Positions 41,454-50,411 of a stretch of DNA of 64,000 nucleotides are shown in pieces. Made by a program: the position numbers and the translations under genes. The DNA lies in the NCBI RefSeq assembly GCF_001870785.1, contig NZ_MOLV01000020.1, positions 1-64,000 on the forward strand, in the 5' to 3' direction. The DNA comes from Exiguobacterium sp. KRL4. GTDB lineage: Bacteria; Bacillota; Bacilli; Exiguobacteriales; Exiguobacteriaceae. Within the stretch, counting starts at the first letter, position 1, and each line of letters begins with the position of its first letter. The notes beneath the pieces were generated by a model. That model saw nothing but the letters and a program-made list of their open reading frames with translations. It did not search any database and was not told where the DNA came from.

Positions 41454-42047
41454 TTGAAACTTACTAAAGCCAACACACGTATCTTAGAATCACTGTTACC
41501 TCGACTGAATCTGAATGTCGAAGAACCGGAACGGACCGACATCGAACGCCGTCTTCAGGCAGACTTGTACGAAGCCCAACGGTCCCAAAAGCCGTTTGAA
41601 ACCGTCCATGGCCAATCGCCGGAAGAACGTCTGGATCAGATGATTGCAGAAATCCCGGAACTTAAACGGGTAGAAACACAAAAACGATGGACCCGGAACT
41701 ATGTTTCAACGATTCTGATGTTCATCTTCATTGAAGGGATTGATGGTGTCTTTCAATTCGCGCTTGCGGATTACATCCTCTTTTCGATCATCGCCTTGTT
41801 TTTGATCGATGCGATGTCCATCCTGATCACCTCACCCAAAATCCGGCTCGTCAAAAAACGGGTCTGGCTCCAATTTTTGGTCAGCTTCCTGTTATTTGCG
41901 ACCTATAAGGCGGTCCTGATTACATTTGTGCCGAATCCTGATGTGTTGATTCAAGTCAGCGGTCCCGCATCTTATCTGATCGGAGTGGGTGGTTTAGTCG
42001 GATTGTATCTGTACTGGTCTAAAAATCCACTTCGTAAACGCGCTTAA
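41454..42047 (+). CDS. Membrane protein with an N-terminal HAAS/DUF1129-like segment
   Basis: The 197-residue protein has a soluble helical N-terminus of about 80 residues (ILESLLPRLNLNVEEPERTD, EERLDQMIAEIPELKR) and then four membrane helices (IFIEGIDGVFQFALADYIL, ALFLIDAMSILI, LQFLVSFLLFATYKAVLI, YLIGVGGLVGLYLYW). This arrangement fits DUF1129/HAAS-type proteins of Bacilli. It starts at TTG 41454 with AAAGGGGG upstream. The next gene follows at 21 bp, so they are an operon. Confidence 0.75.
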   Translation: MKLTKANTRILESLLPRLNLNVEEPERTDIERRLQADLYEAQRSQKPFETVHGQSPEERLDQMIAEIPELKRVETQKRWTRNYVSTILMFIFIEGIDGVFQFALADYILFSIIALFLIDAMSILITSPKIRLVKKRVWLQFLVSFLLFATYKAVLITFVPNPDVLIQVSGPASYLIGVGGLVGLYLYWSKNPLRKRA

Positions 42048-42068
42048 GCACTACAAGGAGGGAATCAG

Positions 42069-43268
42069 ATGGAGTTCACGCACTGGAAACGACGGTTGCA
42101 AGATCATTTTGAACAGATGGGGTTTGATTTACGGATCGAGCGACTCGCCATGCAAGATATCCTGAAGCTGGAGGCGACACATGGCGCCTTCTTATTTTTC
42201 CCGATCACCGTCCATTTATATGAACGAATGGGGTGGCAGATGATCGCAGTCGAATCGCATCATCCGCCAGAAGTCGACGATCTGTTTGCAGAAGCACAAG
42301 TCCAGTCCTTATTTCAGATGACGATGATGACGTTCGAAGAAGAGGAACGTGAGCTCATCTTAGGATTTTACAGCAACACCGGGCGGTACTTAACGGATCC
42401 GGCATCACCGACAGGACAGCTTGTACGTGTCATCGAAGAAGAGTGGAATGAAGGGGACGCCTTACGGATCAAAACGTTCGAGCCGTTTCCCGGTCTGTTC
42501 GTCGCTCCGTCCTTTGCCCATCAGACCTATGCGTTTGCGGCAGATGGTGACAAGTGGCAGGTCTTAGTCGGTCGGACAGGCCGTCCGGCAAGTGATTACC
42601 GGTTTGACGGTACGGTGTTAACCCCGCACCGCGTGCCGGAAGGGGAACTGTTCACCCGAATTCCGATTGTCGTTCCCCTCGAACGATTTGAGGAAATGAG
42701 AACACAACTGCAGCTGGAACAAACAGAAATTTTGACGTTTTTGGAACAGGCGATGAAAACGATTCGCGAGTTCGATCCATCGTTTGGCTTCGCTTGGCGG
42801 GGGACGGTAACGTTTTTCCATGGCGTGCCCGTCAATCCGTTTGCCCAACGCCTTTGGCTCGAAAATGGACAAAAACGATTCCGGATCATGCAACAAGGTT
42901 CGAGCCGAATCCTGGCCATTGGTGCGACGTCAGCAGAAGCGATCCATTCACTTGATCAGGCCGTCGGAGTCGGTGAACCGGAGGGGACACCTGTCAGTTC
43001 CGTCGGTCAGTTCATCTTAGGGATTTGGAAACAATTCGAATCGGATGAAGCGACGTATATGACGGATGTTGACTGCGAGGGGATTTCTCGGCAACAAGTC
43101 GAAAATCGAATCCGGCACAGTCTTGCCCGGCGTGAACCAATTGAGTGGCTTACCCAAACGCAAAACAGCAATGATGTCTGTCAGTTTGCCGGGTTAACAT
43201 TTACGTTTCCGCACCGACCACCCGGAATCGTCCATATCAAACGGGCAGAAGATGTCTCGTCAAGCTAA
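42069..43268 (+). CDS. Hypothetical protein, 399 residues
   Basis: A large soluble protein I cannot assign. The N-terminal half contains EATHGAFLFFPITVHLYERM and HHPPEVDDLFAEAQVQSLF. The C-terminal half contains RIMQQGSSRILAIGATSAEA, GQFILGIWKQFESDEATYM and EPIEWLTQTQN. There is no signal peptide, membrane segment or known catalytic motif. The ATG at 42069 has AAGGAGGG. It is probably co-transcribed with the membrane protein before it and closed by a terminator. Confidence 0.75.
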   Translation: MEFTHWKRRLQDHFEQMGFDLRIERLAMQDILKLEATHGAFLFFPITVHLYERMGWQMIAVESHHPPEVDDLFAEAQVQSLFQMTMMTFEEEERELILGFYSNTGRYLTDPASPTGQLVRVIEEEWNEGDALRIKTFEPFPGLFVAPSFAHQTYAFAADGDKWQVLVGRTGRPASDYRFDGTVLTPHRVPEGELFTRIPIVVPLERFEEMRTQLQLEQTEILTFLEQAMKTIREFDPSFGFAWRGTVTFFHGVPVNPFAQRLWLENGQKRFRIMQQGSSRILAIGATSAEAIHSLDQAVGVGEPEGTPVSSVGQFILGIWKQFESDEATYMTDVDCEGISRQQVENRIRHSLARREPIEWLTQTQNSNDVCQFAGLTFTFPHRPPGIVHIKRAEDVSSS

Positions 43269-43273
43269 ACTGT

Positions 43274-43304
43274 AAAACGGATACCGTAACGGGTGTCCGT
43301 TTTC
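43274..43304 (+). terminator. Rho-independent terminator
   Basis: A 12-bp stem with one mismatch (43274-43285 with 43292-43303) has TTTTC at its end. Confidence 0.82.
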
Positions 43305-43331
43305 TTGTGGTTTATACCCCAAGCGAAGCCA

Positions 43332-43515
43332 TCAGCTGTCGGATTGTTTAGGTGTCAAAATCAATAACGGATCGCCGCCGATCAGCCGGGTCTGACCACG
43401 CGGCGTCAGGATGGTATCGTCTCTGATGACGGCGACGACCACGAATCCTGTGGCATCTCAATCTCTTGAAGTGTTTTTCCGTCCCTTCGTTCACATGCAC
43501 TCACTTCCTTTTTGG
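43332..43515 (-). pseudogene. Decayed 3' end of a CvrA/NhaP2-type K+/H+ antiporter gene
   Basis: Read on the minus strand, one frame gives DGKTLQEIEMPQDS and, after a frame change near 43440-43447, the next gives FVVVAVIRDDTILTPRGQT followed by RLIGGDPLLILTPKQ and a stop at 43332-43334. Together this is the RCK-C (TrkA-C) tail of potassium/proton antiporters. No start, ribosome site or membrane part remains. It is a gene remnant with a frameshift. It sits in the otherwise empty 43305-43657 stretch. Confidence 0.72.
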
Positions 43516-43657
43516 AAAGTTGTCTTTTTCTTAGTATCCGTCATTCTTTTGAAGCACTTCAGGAAAAAGAATTTGCCGGAATATGTGTATAAATCCGTAA
43601 AAAAAGGAAAACAGATAGCACATGGTTTGATTGATCCGAAAAGAGGAGGCACTTTAC

Positions 43658-44530
43658 ATGAATATTTGTGTGGTCACAGGAGCAAACTCCGGTATGGGGA
43701 TGGTGACGATTCAAGCACTACTGGAACGAGGGGACCGCGTCATCGCGACGGTCCGTTCGGAGAAAAAGGCGACTTTGCTTGTTCAATTATTACGGGAACA
43801 CGCTGTCTCCCACACGAATCTTGAAGTCGAAATCGTTCAACTGGACCAACTCGATTCCGTCCGGCAGTTCGCAGATTTATTGTATGATCGGATCGGCCGG
43901 ATCGACCGGTTGATCTTAAACGCAGGAATCATGGTCCCACCGTATCACGTGACACAGGACGGGTTCGAATCGCAGTTCCAAGTCAATTATCTCAGTCACT
44001 TTTATTTGATTGAACGGCTGTTGCCTTTGATTGAACAAGGACATGATCCCCGCGTCATCTCGATTTCCTCGCTTGCAGGAGAAGGGGGCTTGATCCGGAC
44101 GGACATCGAACTGGAAGCGATCGCACATGTCAAAAAGGAACAATACAACCCGATGCGGTCTTACCGGGAATCCAAACTGTTACAGATGGTCCACATGCGT
44201 GAGCTGGCCGAGCAGTACGGAAATCGTGCAACATTCGTCAGTGTCCATCCAGGTATCGTCAATACGGACTTGTTCTACCGGGGGAAATATGGAAAAATAT
44301 TGAAAACGGTCTTAAAACCCATTGCGCAGGTCGGTTACTGGACGGGGAAACTGTACACGCCGGAATATGGTGCAAAGACTGCACTGTATCTTGCGACGAC
44401 GGATGATTCGTTAGAAAACGGGGGGTATTACGCCGACTCGGCACCACGGCTCAGTAACCCGGTCGTGGAAGACGAGACCTATCGCAAACAGACCCGTGAC
44501 CTGTCTAAACAGTGGGTCGGTTTGACGTAA
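43658..44530 (+). CDS. Short-chain dehydrogenase (retinol dehydrogenase-like)
   Basis: The 290-residue SDR has VVTGANSGMGMVTIQALLER at the cofactor site, LILNAGIMVPP, the Ser in ISISSLAGEG, and YRESK (Tyr-x3-Lys) near residue 170 followed by FVSVHPGIVNTDL. The closest general group is the retinol dehydrogenase/oxidoreductase-like SDRs; the substrate is unknown. The ATG at 43658 follows AGGAGG by 8 bp. It is a single-gene unit. Confidence 0.88.
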   Translation: MNICVVTGANSGMGMVTIQALLERGDRVIATVRSEKKATLLVQLLREHAVSHTNLEVEIVQLDQLDSVRQFADLLYDRIGRIDRLILNAGIMVPPYHVTQDGFESQFQVNYLSHFYLIERLLPLIEQGHDPRVISISSLAGEGGLIRTDIELEAIAHVKKEQYNPMRSYRESKLLQMVHMRELAEQYGNRATFVSVHPGIVNTDLFYRGKYGKILKTVLKPIAQVGYWTGKLYTPEYGAKTALYLATTDDSLENGGYYADSAPRLSNPVVEDETYRKQTRDLSKQWVGLT

Positions 44531-44539
44531 ACCAAAAAA

Positions 44540-44568
44540 ATCTACCGACTCGTGGGAAGTCGGTAGAT
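44540..44568. terminator. Hairpin after the SDR gene
   Basis: Perfect 11-base arms (44540-44550 with 44558-44568). The A run before it gives a T run on the minus strand, so it would stop leftward transcripts best. Confidence 0.6.
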
Positions 44569-44640
44569 GCATAGTGTGCAGACTGGGGGTCTGATCACCC
44601 TTTGACTATACGATATGCAGCTATATAATTTTAAAATATG

Positions 44641-44676
44641 AAAAAAATCACAAACTGTTGCGTTTTTGTGATTTTT
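44641..44676. terminator. Hairpin with A and T tails upstream of the GNAT gene
   Basis: AAAAAATCACAAA pairs with TTTGTGATTTTTT (44641-44653 with 44664-44676), giving a bidirectional terminator with no gene between it and the previous hairpin. Confidence 0.7.
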
Positions 44677-44759
44677 TGGGTCGTTTTGTGCAAATCGGTT
44701 TTCTTCTTGTGTCACGTTCGTTAGGATGAAAGAGAATTTTCAATCACAGGAGGAAAACA

Positions 44760-45257
44760 ATGATTCGACAAGCTACCGTAGAAGACGTCCAACAAATCGC
44801 AACGTTACTGAAGGAAAAGGCTGAATTGCTGAAGGAACGGGGAAGTCGGCAATGGTCTGCGTATCTTGAAGCGGATTTGTCGGCACTCGTGCAGCGCGAT
44901 TTAGCCGCCGGAAGACTGTTTGTATTTGAGCAAAACACGGAATTGATGGGTTCCGTTGCTCTATTGCCCTCACACGAATGGGATCAAAGGTTATGGGATG
45001 ATCCGGAAGGGTTATACATCCACCGGCTCGTCGTCCGTGATGCTGCCAAAGGACGTGGCGTCGGAAAACAACTGTTGCGACACGTCCTTGCCGTGGCGAC
45101 AGCAGAAGAGGAGCGACTGCGTCTGGATTGTCTGGCGTCAAACGAATTTTTGAATGCGTATTATGCTTCGTTTGGATTTACCGCCAAAGGAATCCGTGAC
45201 GGTTTTTCGACATATGAGCATGAGCAGCTTGCTGTCTCGGATGAAAGGGTTATTTAG
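44760..45257 (+). CDS. GNAT-family N-acetyltransferase
   Basis: The 165-residue acetyltransferase has IRQATVEDVQQIATLL at the N-terminus, LYIHRLVVRDAAKGRGVGKQ with the acetyl-CoA-binding RGVGKQ loop near residue 100, and NAYYASFGFTAKGI at the C-terminus. The acceptor is unknown. The ATG at 44760 has CAGGAGGA. It precedes the Gfo/Idh/MocA gene by 61 bp. Confidence 0.9.
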   Translation: MIRQATVEDVQQIATLLKEKAELLKERGSRQWSAYLEADLSALVQRDLAAGRLFVFEQNTELMGSVALLPSHEWDQRLWDDPEGLYIHRLVVRDAAKGRGVGKQLLRHVLAVATAEEERLRLDCLASNEFLNAYYASFGFTAKGIRDGFSTYEHEQLAVSDERVI

Positions 45258-45318
45258 ATAAGACAAGTGATAGATGCTTTGGTATGGTTAGAGAAAGAAT
45301 TATTCGAGGAGTGATCAG

Positions 45319-46368
45319 ATGCGACTTCAGATTGGTTTTATCGGTTTCGGAAAAAGTACGACCCGTTATCATCTGCCTTATGTCATGATCGAGGACAACT
45401 TTGACGTGACTTGGATCTATAATAGAACACCAAAACCAGACTTAGAAACAACCTATGCCAAGAAAATTCCTGGCGTTCAGTTTACGACAGATCTTGATCG
45501 AATGCTAAAAGACCAAGATTTGCAAGTCGTCGTCATCAATACACCCCCGGCGACGCATTTCACCTATGCCCTACGAGCGTTACAGCACGGAAAACATGTC
45601 CTTGTCGAAAAACCGTTTACGGTGACGGAACAGGAAACGATTCAATTGTTTGAAGTGGCGCATCAACAGGGTGTGAAATTGTTGGCGTACCAAAATCGCC
45701 GTTTTGATAGCGATTTTCAGGTCATCGAACAAGTCATCCGTTCAGGGAAGCTTGGTCGACTCGTCGAGGTCGTTTCCCATTTTGACCTCTATCGACCCGA
45801 AGCCGTTCCGGCGATTGCGCAAAAAGAAAATGGAGCACTGTATGGTCTTGGGGTGCATACGATTGATCAGATCGTCGCATTGTTCGGGAAACCGGATCGT
45901 GTCGGCTATGACATTCGAACGGTTCGCTTGTCGGGGAACCCAGACGATGCCTTTGCGCTTGATTTTTATTATCCCGACTTGAAAGTCAGTGTCCGGACGA
46001 GTCACGTCGCTTTAGCCGGTGCACCACGTTGGATGGTCCACGGGACGAATGGAACGTTCATCAAGCAGCATATTGATCGGCAAGAACTTGATCTCAAAGC
46101 CAATTATTTCCCTGGAGAAGAAGGATTTGGAGAAGACTCGGAAGATGATTACGGCCGTTTGTTGTACCATGATCGGCATGGTCACTTGCAGGATGTCCGC
46201 ATTCCAAGTCCAGTCGGGGATTACGGCAAACTGTACCGTGCCTTTTACGACAGCATCGTAAACGAGGCCCCATTGCCGGTTTCGGAAGAAGAAACAAAAC
46301 TGGTCGCTCATTTGATGGAACAAGGATTTTCGCACCCGTCTCCGTTTATTCTGGAGATTAGAAAATGA
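45319..46368 (+). CDS. Gfo/Idh/MocA-family oxidoreductase
   Basis: The 349-residue NAD(P)-dependent sugar or cyclitol dehydrogenase has a Rossmann N-terminus with IGFIGFGKSTTRYHL. Also present are VVVINTPPATHF, HVLVEKPFT with the catalytic Lys near residue 97, and a C-terminal sheet domain with GVHTIDQIVALFG. It resembles the E. coli YhhX/YdgJ group. The substrate is unknown. The ATG at 45319 has CGAGGAGTG. A terminator follows. Confidence 0.9.
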   Translation: MRLQIGFIGFGKSTTRYHLPYVMIEDNFDVTWIYNRTPKPDLETTYAKKIPGVQFTTDLDRMLKDQDLQVVVINTPPATHFTYALRALQHGKHVLVEKPFTVTEQETIQLFEVAHQQGVKLLAYQNRRFDSDFQVIEQVIRSGKLGRLVEVVSHFDLYRPEAVPAIAQKENGALYGLGVHTIDQIVALFGKPDRVGYDIRTVRLSGNPDDAFALDFYYPDLKVSVRTSHVALAGAPRWMVHGTNGTFIKQHIDRQELDLKANYFPGEEGFGEDSEDDYGRLLYHDRHGHLQDVRIPSPVGDYGKLYRAFYDSIVNEAPLPVSEEETKLVAHLMEQGFSHPSPFILEIRK

Positions 46369-46394
46369 TTTTTTTTCGATATCAATATAATTAC

Positions 46395-46431
46395 ATCTCA
46401 GCAATCTGTCTATACAGAGCTGAGATTTTTT
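46395..46431 (+). terminator. Rho-independent terminator
   Basis: ATCTCAGC pairs with GCTGAGAT (46395-46402 with 46419-46426), followed by a T run. Confidence 0.85.
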
Positions 46432-46543
46432 GTTATAAAGGAAAAGATATCACAATTTTTCAGAATTTTCTTATGAAATATTGATTATTATTTCAAAAAG
46501 ATGGGAAAAAATGTGTATACTAATAAAAACAAGGGGGTTCATC

Positions 46544-47623
46544 ATGAAAAAAATCATTACGTCCTTCATCATCGCGGGTGTGCTGATCGGCTTATTCAGT
46601 CCATCACTCATCGCAGAAGCCGCCACGAAGTTGACGGTGACGACGGATGTCTTGCGTGTTCGTGAAAAACCATCGACGACAAGCAAGATTCTTGGAAACA
46701 TCACGAAAGGTGCCGTCTACACGTCAAACGGAACATCTGGCAGTTGGTACAAAATCAGCTATAAATCAACAACCGGATACATACACAAAGATTATGTCCG
46801 GACATCGACGACGTCGAAATATACGTCGACGGGAACACGGTATACGACCGTCGGGACGCTGAACGTCAGAACCGGTCCAAGCACGACATCAAAAACGGTT
46901 ACACAACTGAATAAAGGCGTCAAAGTGGCTTCGTACGGAACAAGCGGCAGCTGGACACGTATTTTATACAATGGCAGCTACCGCTATGTATCGACACAGT
47001 ATTTGACGAAAACCGCTCCGAGCAGTTCGACGAAACAATTAAACGTGCCGTATTACAACCAGTACACATTGGGATATCCGTCTGGTTGCGAGTTCGTTTC
47101 CTTGAAAATGGCACTCGAATACAAGAAACAAGCAGTCTCTGCCTCTTCTTTATATAATCAAATGCCAAAAAGCATGAAAAACGCGACTTACAAAAACGGA
47201 AAGTATTACTGGGCAGATCCGGAAAAAATGTTCACGGGAAATCCTGCCGGAACACTGGATTACTACAAAAACTGGGGAATCTACCCAAAAGGGATCTTAC
47301 CTTTAGCGAAAAAATATCGCAGTGGTGCAGCTGACATCTCAAAACAAGGCGTCAGCAAGATTGAAAGTGAAATCCGCAGCGGGAACCCCGTCATCGTTTG
47401 GGCGACGGTTGATTTCAAAAACCCATACGGCTACTTCTCATGGATCAAGCCAGACGGTAAAACATTTACCGGTTACCGGAACTACCATGTCATGTTAGTG
47501 ACGGGTGTCTCGAGCAGTGCGTTTACTGTGTCGGATCCATACCGTGGCAAATACACGGTCAGCCGTTCACAATTTACATCGGTCTACAACACGACAGGAC
47601 AATATGCGTTATCCGTCCGTTGA
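46544..47623 (+). CDS. Secreted SH3b - C39-like peptidase protein
   Basis: The 359-residue protein has a Sec signal peptide (MKKIITSFIIAGVLIGLFS, cleavage likely after IAEAA). Two bacterial SH3 domains follow (about 28-90 and 98-160), each with a VRxxPSTTSK-type motif, then a YvpB-like C39_2 papain-fold peptidase domain. The Cys is in YPSGCEFVSLKMAL, and the His in RNYHVMLVTGV is followed by a VSDPYRG block. The SH3b domains would bind the cell wall. The substrate is unknown. ATG 46544 has AAGGGGG. Terminators lie on both sides. Confidence 0.9.
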   Translation: MKKIITSFIIAGVLIGLFSPSLIAEAATKLTVTTDVLRVREKPSTTSKILGNITKGAVYTSNGTSGSWYKISYKSTTGYIHKDYVRTSTTSKYTSTGTRYTTVGTLNVRTGPSTTSKTVTQLNKGVKVASYGTSGSWTRILYNGSYRYVSTQYLTKTAPSSSTKQLNVPYYNQYTLGYPSGCEFVSLKMALEYKKQAVSASSLYNQMPKSMKNATYKNGKYYWADPEKMFTGNPAGTLDYYKNWGIYPKGILPLAKKYRSGAADISKQGVSKIESEIRSGNPVIVWATVDFKNPYGYFSWIKPDGKTFTGYRNYHVMLVTGVSSSAFTVSDPYRGKYTVSRSQFTSVYNTTGQYALSVR

Positions 47624-47642
47624 TCCATCAACAGGCGCGACC

Positions 47643-47675
47643 ACCGGCGAAGCGGTATGCTTCGCCGGTTTTTTC
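47643..47675 (+). terminator. Strong rho-independent terminator
   Basis: A perfect 11-bp GC-rich stem (47643-47653 with 47659-47669) runs into six T residues. Confidence 0.92.
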
Positions 47676-47777
47676 ATTGGACATCGACGTTACAGATTTT
47701 TCGAAAATGGGAATCGGTTAAAAATGGTGTAAAATAATGACAAGGTTTCAATTCCTCTTGAAAGGACCGGTGAGAAG

Positions 47778-49436
47778 ATGGATGAAACACGTTTGGAACA
47801 GCTCGAACAAGAAGTTGAACGATTAAAGGCACGTCTCGATCAGTTGGAACAACGATCAGCGGCCGTCCCTGAACCCGCTTCATCCGTCACCCGTCCGAAA
47901 GTCCGACCCGCGTTCGTTAAAAAAGGACGGTCGACGGCCGTTCAGCCAAAGCGGACACGAGACGAGTGGGAGCAACTGTTGGCGACGGTCTGGTTACCAC
48001 GGATTGGTGCGATTTTTGCCGCAATCGGAGCAATATTTCTCTTTTCCTATGCGTCACTCGCTGGATGGATCAGTCCCGCAGTCCGGGTCGGAAGCGGTCT
48101 CGTGGTCGGCTTACTTGTCATGGCATTAGGTGAGTTTCAGTACGAGAAGAAACGGCGGGAACTTGGAATCGGACTTGTCACGACCGGAACGATCGTGTCG
48201 TTGTCGGCCTTGTTCGCCGGGATGGCACTGTATGCCTTTTATCCACCACTCCTTGCCTTTTTCCTCGAACTGATTGTCCTTGCCATCGCCTATGGACTGA
48301 TGCTGTGGATGCGTTCGAGCGCTTTATTGATCCTTGTATCGATTACGGGATTTTTATTACCTTTTCTGCAATTATCCGACGAACCGAATGTATTTTTATT
48401 TTTAGTTTATGAAGTGGTGTTGTTTACGGCCTTATTTATAGCGGTCGTGCGATTAGAAGCGGTTAAAGCCTATCCCTTTTCGGCGGGAATGTTGTTCCTT
48501 GCGCTGTTGTTTAGTTGCATCACCGTCAGCGTAGAAGTACGCCCGGTGCTGGACGAAATCAGTTTAGTTTGTGCCGCACTCATCGCCTACCTCGGAACGG
48601 CCTATGTCGGACGTCGTCTTACCCTTTCCAAAAATTATCCAAGTTGGCTTGCTGGCCTATTCGTCCTGATCAGTCTGTATGTTGTCGAATGGCCGTTCGG
48701 CTATGGTTTGTCGCTTATCTTTGCGGCTGTCGCCTATGTGGTCGCCAACCGGACGAAGGATGCCTGGCAAAACGGAGTGGGGCATCTCGCCCTATTGTTT
48801 ACGATTCATCAGCTGCCTGTGACAGCAGACAGCCTGTCCGATCAATTCCGTTCCATCTTGTATGCCCTTGTCGTGATTGGACTCTGGTTCGTCAAACGTC
48901 AGCAAGTGCCATATCAACGATGGATCGGAATCGCCGTCTATCTTCTCTTCCTTCTCAAGACACTGGCCGATTACGAAGTCGACCCATGGAATGGCCAATC
49001 GTATGCCGTGATGGTCTCCGGTCTTGTTTTGGCGACGGCTGGATTGGTTTATCTCCTCGTCCGGACGCATCGGGAGCCGGAATGGACAAAGTATTGGAAA
49101 ATCGTGTTGACATGTGCAGCCGCAGGGGTCTTCATCACCTACACGTTACTCGTGATGGAATTGCCGTTTTATGCGAACCTCGATCAGACCGACCGGAGTA
49201 CGACCTTGTCCGTCGCCTACATCCTGCTTGCGTTTGTCCTGGTTGCGATCGGCCGCGTCCGGACATCTGCTGCCTGGCGTTTGTCCGGACTGTTGTTGTT
49301 ATCCGTCAGTGCGCTCAAACTGCTTTTATTCGATTTATCGTTTTTGTCCTTGATTCAAAAAGCTTTTGTCTTCATCGGTTTTGGAATCGTCGCCTTCATC
49401 ATTTCGCGAACCTACTTCAAGAAACGTCCATCTTGA
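47778..49436 (+). CDS. DUF2339 polytopic membrane protein
   Basis: The 552-residue protein opens with a short coiled coil (MDETRLEQLEQEVERLKARL) and then a linker rich in Pro, Arg and Lys. About 15 membrane helices follow (for example PRIGAIFAAIGAIFLFSYAS, SGLVVGLLVMALGEF, SGLLLLSVSALKLLLFDLSF). This is the DUF2339 layout, a family of unknown function. The ATG at 47778 has AAAGGACCGG. It has its own terminator. Confidence 0.85.
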   Translation: MDETRLEQLEQEVERLKARLDQLEQRSAAVPEPASSVTRPKVRPAFVKKGRSTAVQPKRTRDEWEQLLATVWLPRIGAIFAAIGAIFLFSYASLAGWISPAVRVGSGLVVGLLVMALGEFQYEKKRRELGIGLVTTGTIVSLSALFAGMALYAFYPPLLAFFLELIVLAIAYGLMLWMRSSALLILVSITGFLLPFLQLSDEPNVFLFLVYEVVLFTALFIAVVRLEAVKAYPFSAGMLFLALLFSCITVSVEVRPVLDEISLVCAALIAYLGTAYVGRRLTLSKNYPSWLAGLFVLISLYVVEWPFGYGLSLIFAAVAYVVANRTKDAWQNGVGHLALLFTIHQLPVTADSLSDQFRSILYALVVIGLWFVKRQQVPYQRWIGIAVYLLFLLKTLADYEVDPWNGQSYAVMVSGLVLATAGLVYLLVRTHREPEWTKYWKIVLTCAAAGVFITYTLLVMELPFYANLDQTDRSTTLSVAYILLAFVLVAIGRVRTSAAWRLSGLLLLSVSALKLLLFDLSFLSLIQKAFVFIGFGIVAFIISRTYFKKRPS

Positions 49437-49444
49437 TTGAAATC

Positions 49445-49492
49445 AAAATCTTCGCCTGTGACCATGTCTGGTTTGCTGGCGAAGATTTTTTT
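49445..49492 (+). terminator. Rho-independent terminator
   Basis: 12-base arms (49445-49456 with 49478-49489) are followed by T residues. Confidence 0.88.
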
Positions 49493-49504
49493 ATTTAAAA
49501 AATA

Positions 49505-49534
49505 TTGATAACGATTATCATTATCGACTATACT
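49505..49534 (+). promoter_or_regulatory. efe promoter with overlapping Fur box
   Basis: TTGATA (49505-49510) and TATACT (49529-49534) with an 18-bp gap form a sigma-A promoter. GATAACGATTATCATTATC at 49507-49525 matches the 19-bp Fur consensus at most positions and covers the spacer, so Fur with iron would block the operon. Confidence 0.9.
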
Positions 49535-49572
49535 GTGTAATGAACTTACTTAATTATCAGGGGGAACTACTT

Positions 49573-50409
49573 GTGACACATAAAAAAACACTCGCCATTG
49601 GCCTATTATCCTTAACAGCGTTACTCGCTGCTTGTAACGAACAACCGACGAAGACGGCATCATCCGCGACAAAGACGAAGGCAGAACCGTTTGAGCAAGT
49701 CGTCGCCGATTACCGGACGTATGCGATCGCTGAACTCGATCAGTTCACGGAAAAAACAAAAGCTTTTACGACAGCGGTCAAAGACGGGGATGTCGAACAG
49801 GCAAAAGCACTGTATGCACCGGCACGGATGCATTATGAACGGGCGGAACCGATCGCAGAAGTATTCGGAGATCTTGATCCGAAAATCGATGCACGAGAAG
49901 GAGACGTCAAGGCATCGGAGTGGGGCGGGTACCACCGGATCGAGCAAGGTCTGTTCGAAAAAGGGACAACAAAAGGATACGAAGCCTATGCCGACCAATT
50001 GATGAAAGATGTCCATCTCCTGCGAGCAAAAGTCGAGACGGTCGAGGTGACACCGGAACTGCTCGTCACGGGGGCAACCGACTTGCTGAACGAAGTGTCG
50101 ACGTCAAAGGTCACGGGGGAAGAAGACCGGTATTCGCATACCGACTTGTATGACTTCGCAGCGAACGTCCAAGGGGCAGAAAAGATTTATCAACTGCTCA
50201 ACCCGTCCTTAACGAAACAAGATGAAGCTCTTTCAAAGGAAATTGCTGCCCGTTTCAAGGATGTCAATGCCTTACTGGAAGCAAAAAAGAAGGGTGACGG
50301 GTATGTCCTTTATACCGAATTATCCAAAGCAGATGTCAAACAATTGAGTCAAGCCATCAACGAGCTAGCAGAACCACTCTCGAAGATGGGCATCGTATTG
50401 GAGGGATAA
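49573..50409 (+). CDS. efeO: Iron uptake lipoprotein EfeO (M75 imelysin type)
   Basis: The 278-residue lipoprotein has a signal peptide and lipobox LLAAC with the lipidated Cys at 21. A single M75/imelysin helical domain follows, with the iron-linked HxxE motif HRIE at 121-124 in GGYHRIEQGLF. It lacks the extra cupredoxin domain of E. coli EfeO. EfeO presents iron to the EfeU permease at the outer face. GTG 49573 follows AGGGGGAA; an ATG at 49540 lies ahead of that site. It leads the Fur-boxed operon, with efeB 2 bp after its stop. Confidence 0.92.
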   Translation: MTHKKTLAIGLLSLTALLAACNEQPTKTASSATKTKAEPFEQVVADYRTYAIAELDQFTEKTKAFTTAVKDGDVEQAKALYAPARMHYERAEPIAEVFGDLDPKIDAREGDVKASEWGGYHRIEQGLFEKGTTKGYEAYADQLMKDVHLLRAKVETVEVTPELLVTGATDLLNEVSTSKVTGEEDRYSHTDLYDFAANVQGAEKIYQLLNPSLTKQDEALSKEIAARFKDVNALLEAKKKGDGYVLYTELSKADVKQLSQAINELAEPLSKMGIVLEG

Positions 50410-50411
50410 GG

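Noticed and set aside
43411-43824. A 137-codon plus-strand frame across 43411-43824
   Set aside because: It runs over the antiporter remnant and into the SDR gene in the wrong frame, with no ribosome site and no family.
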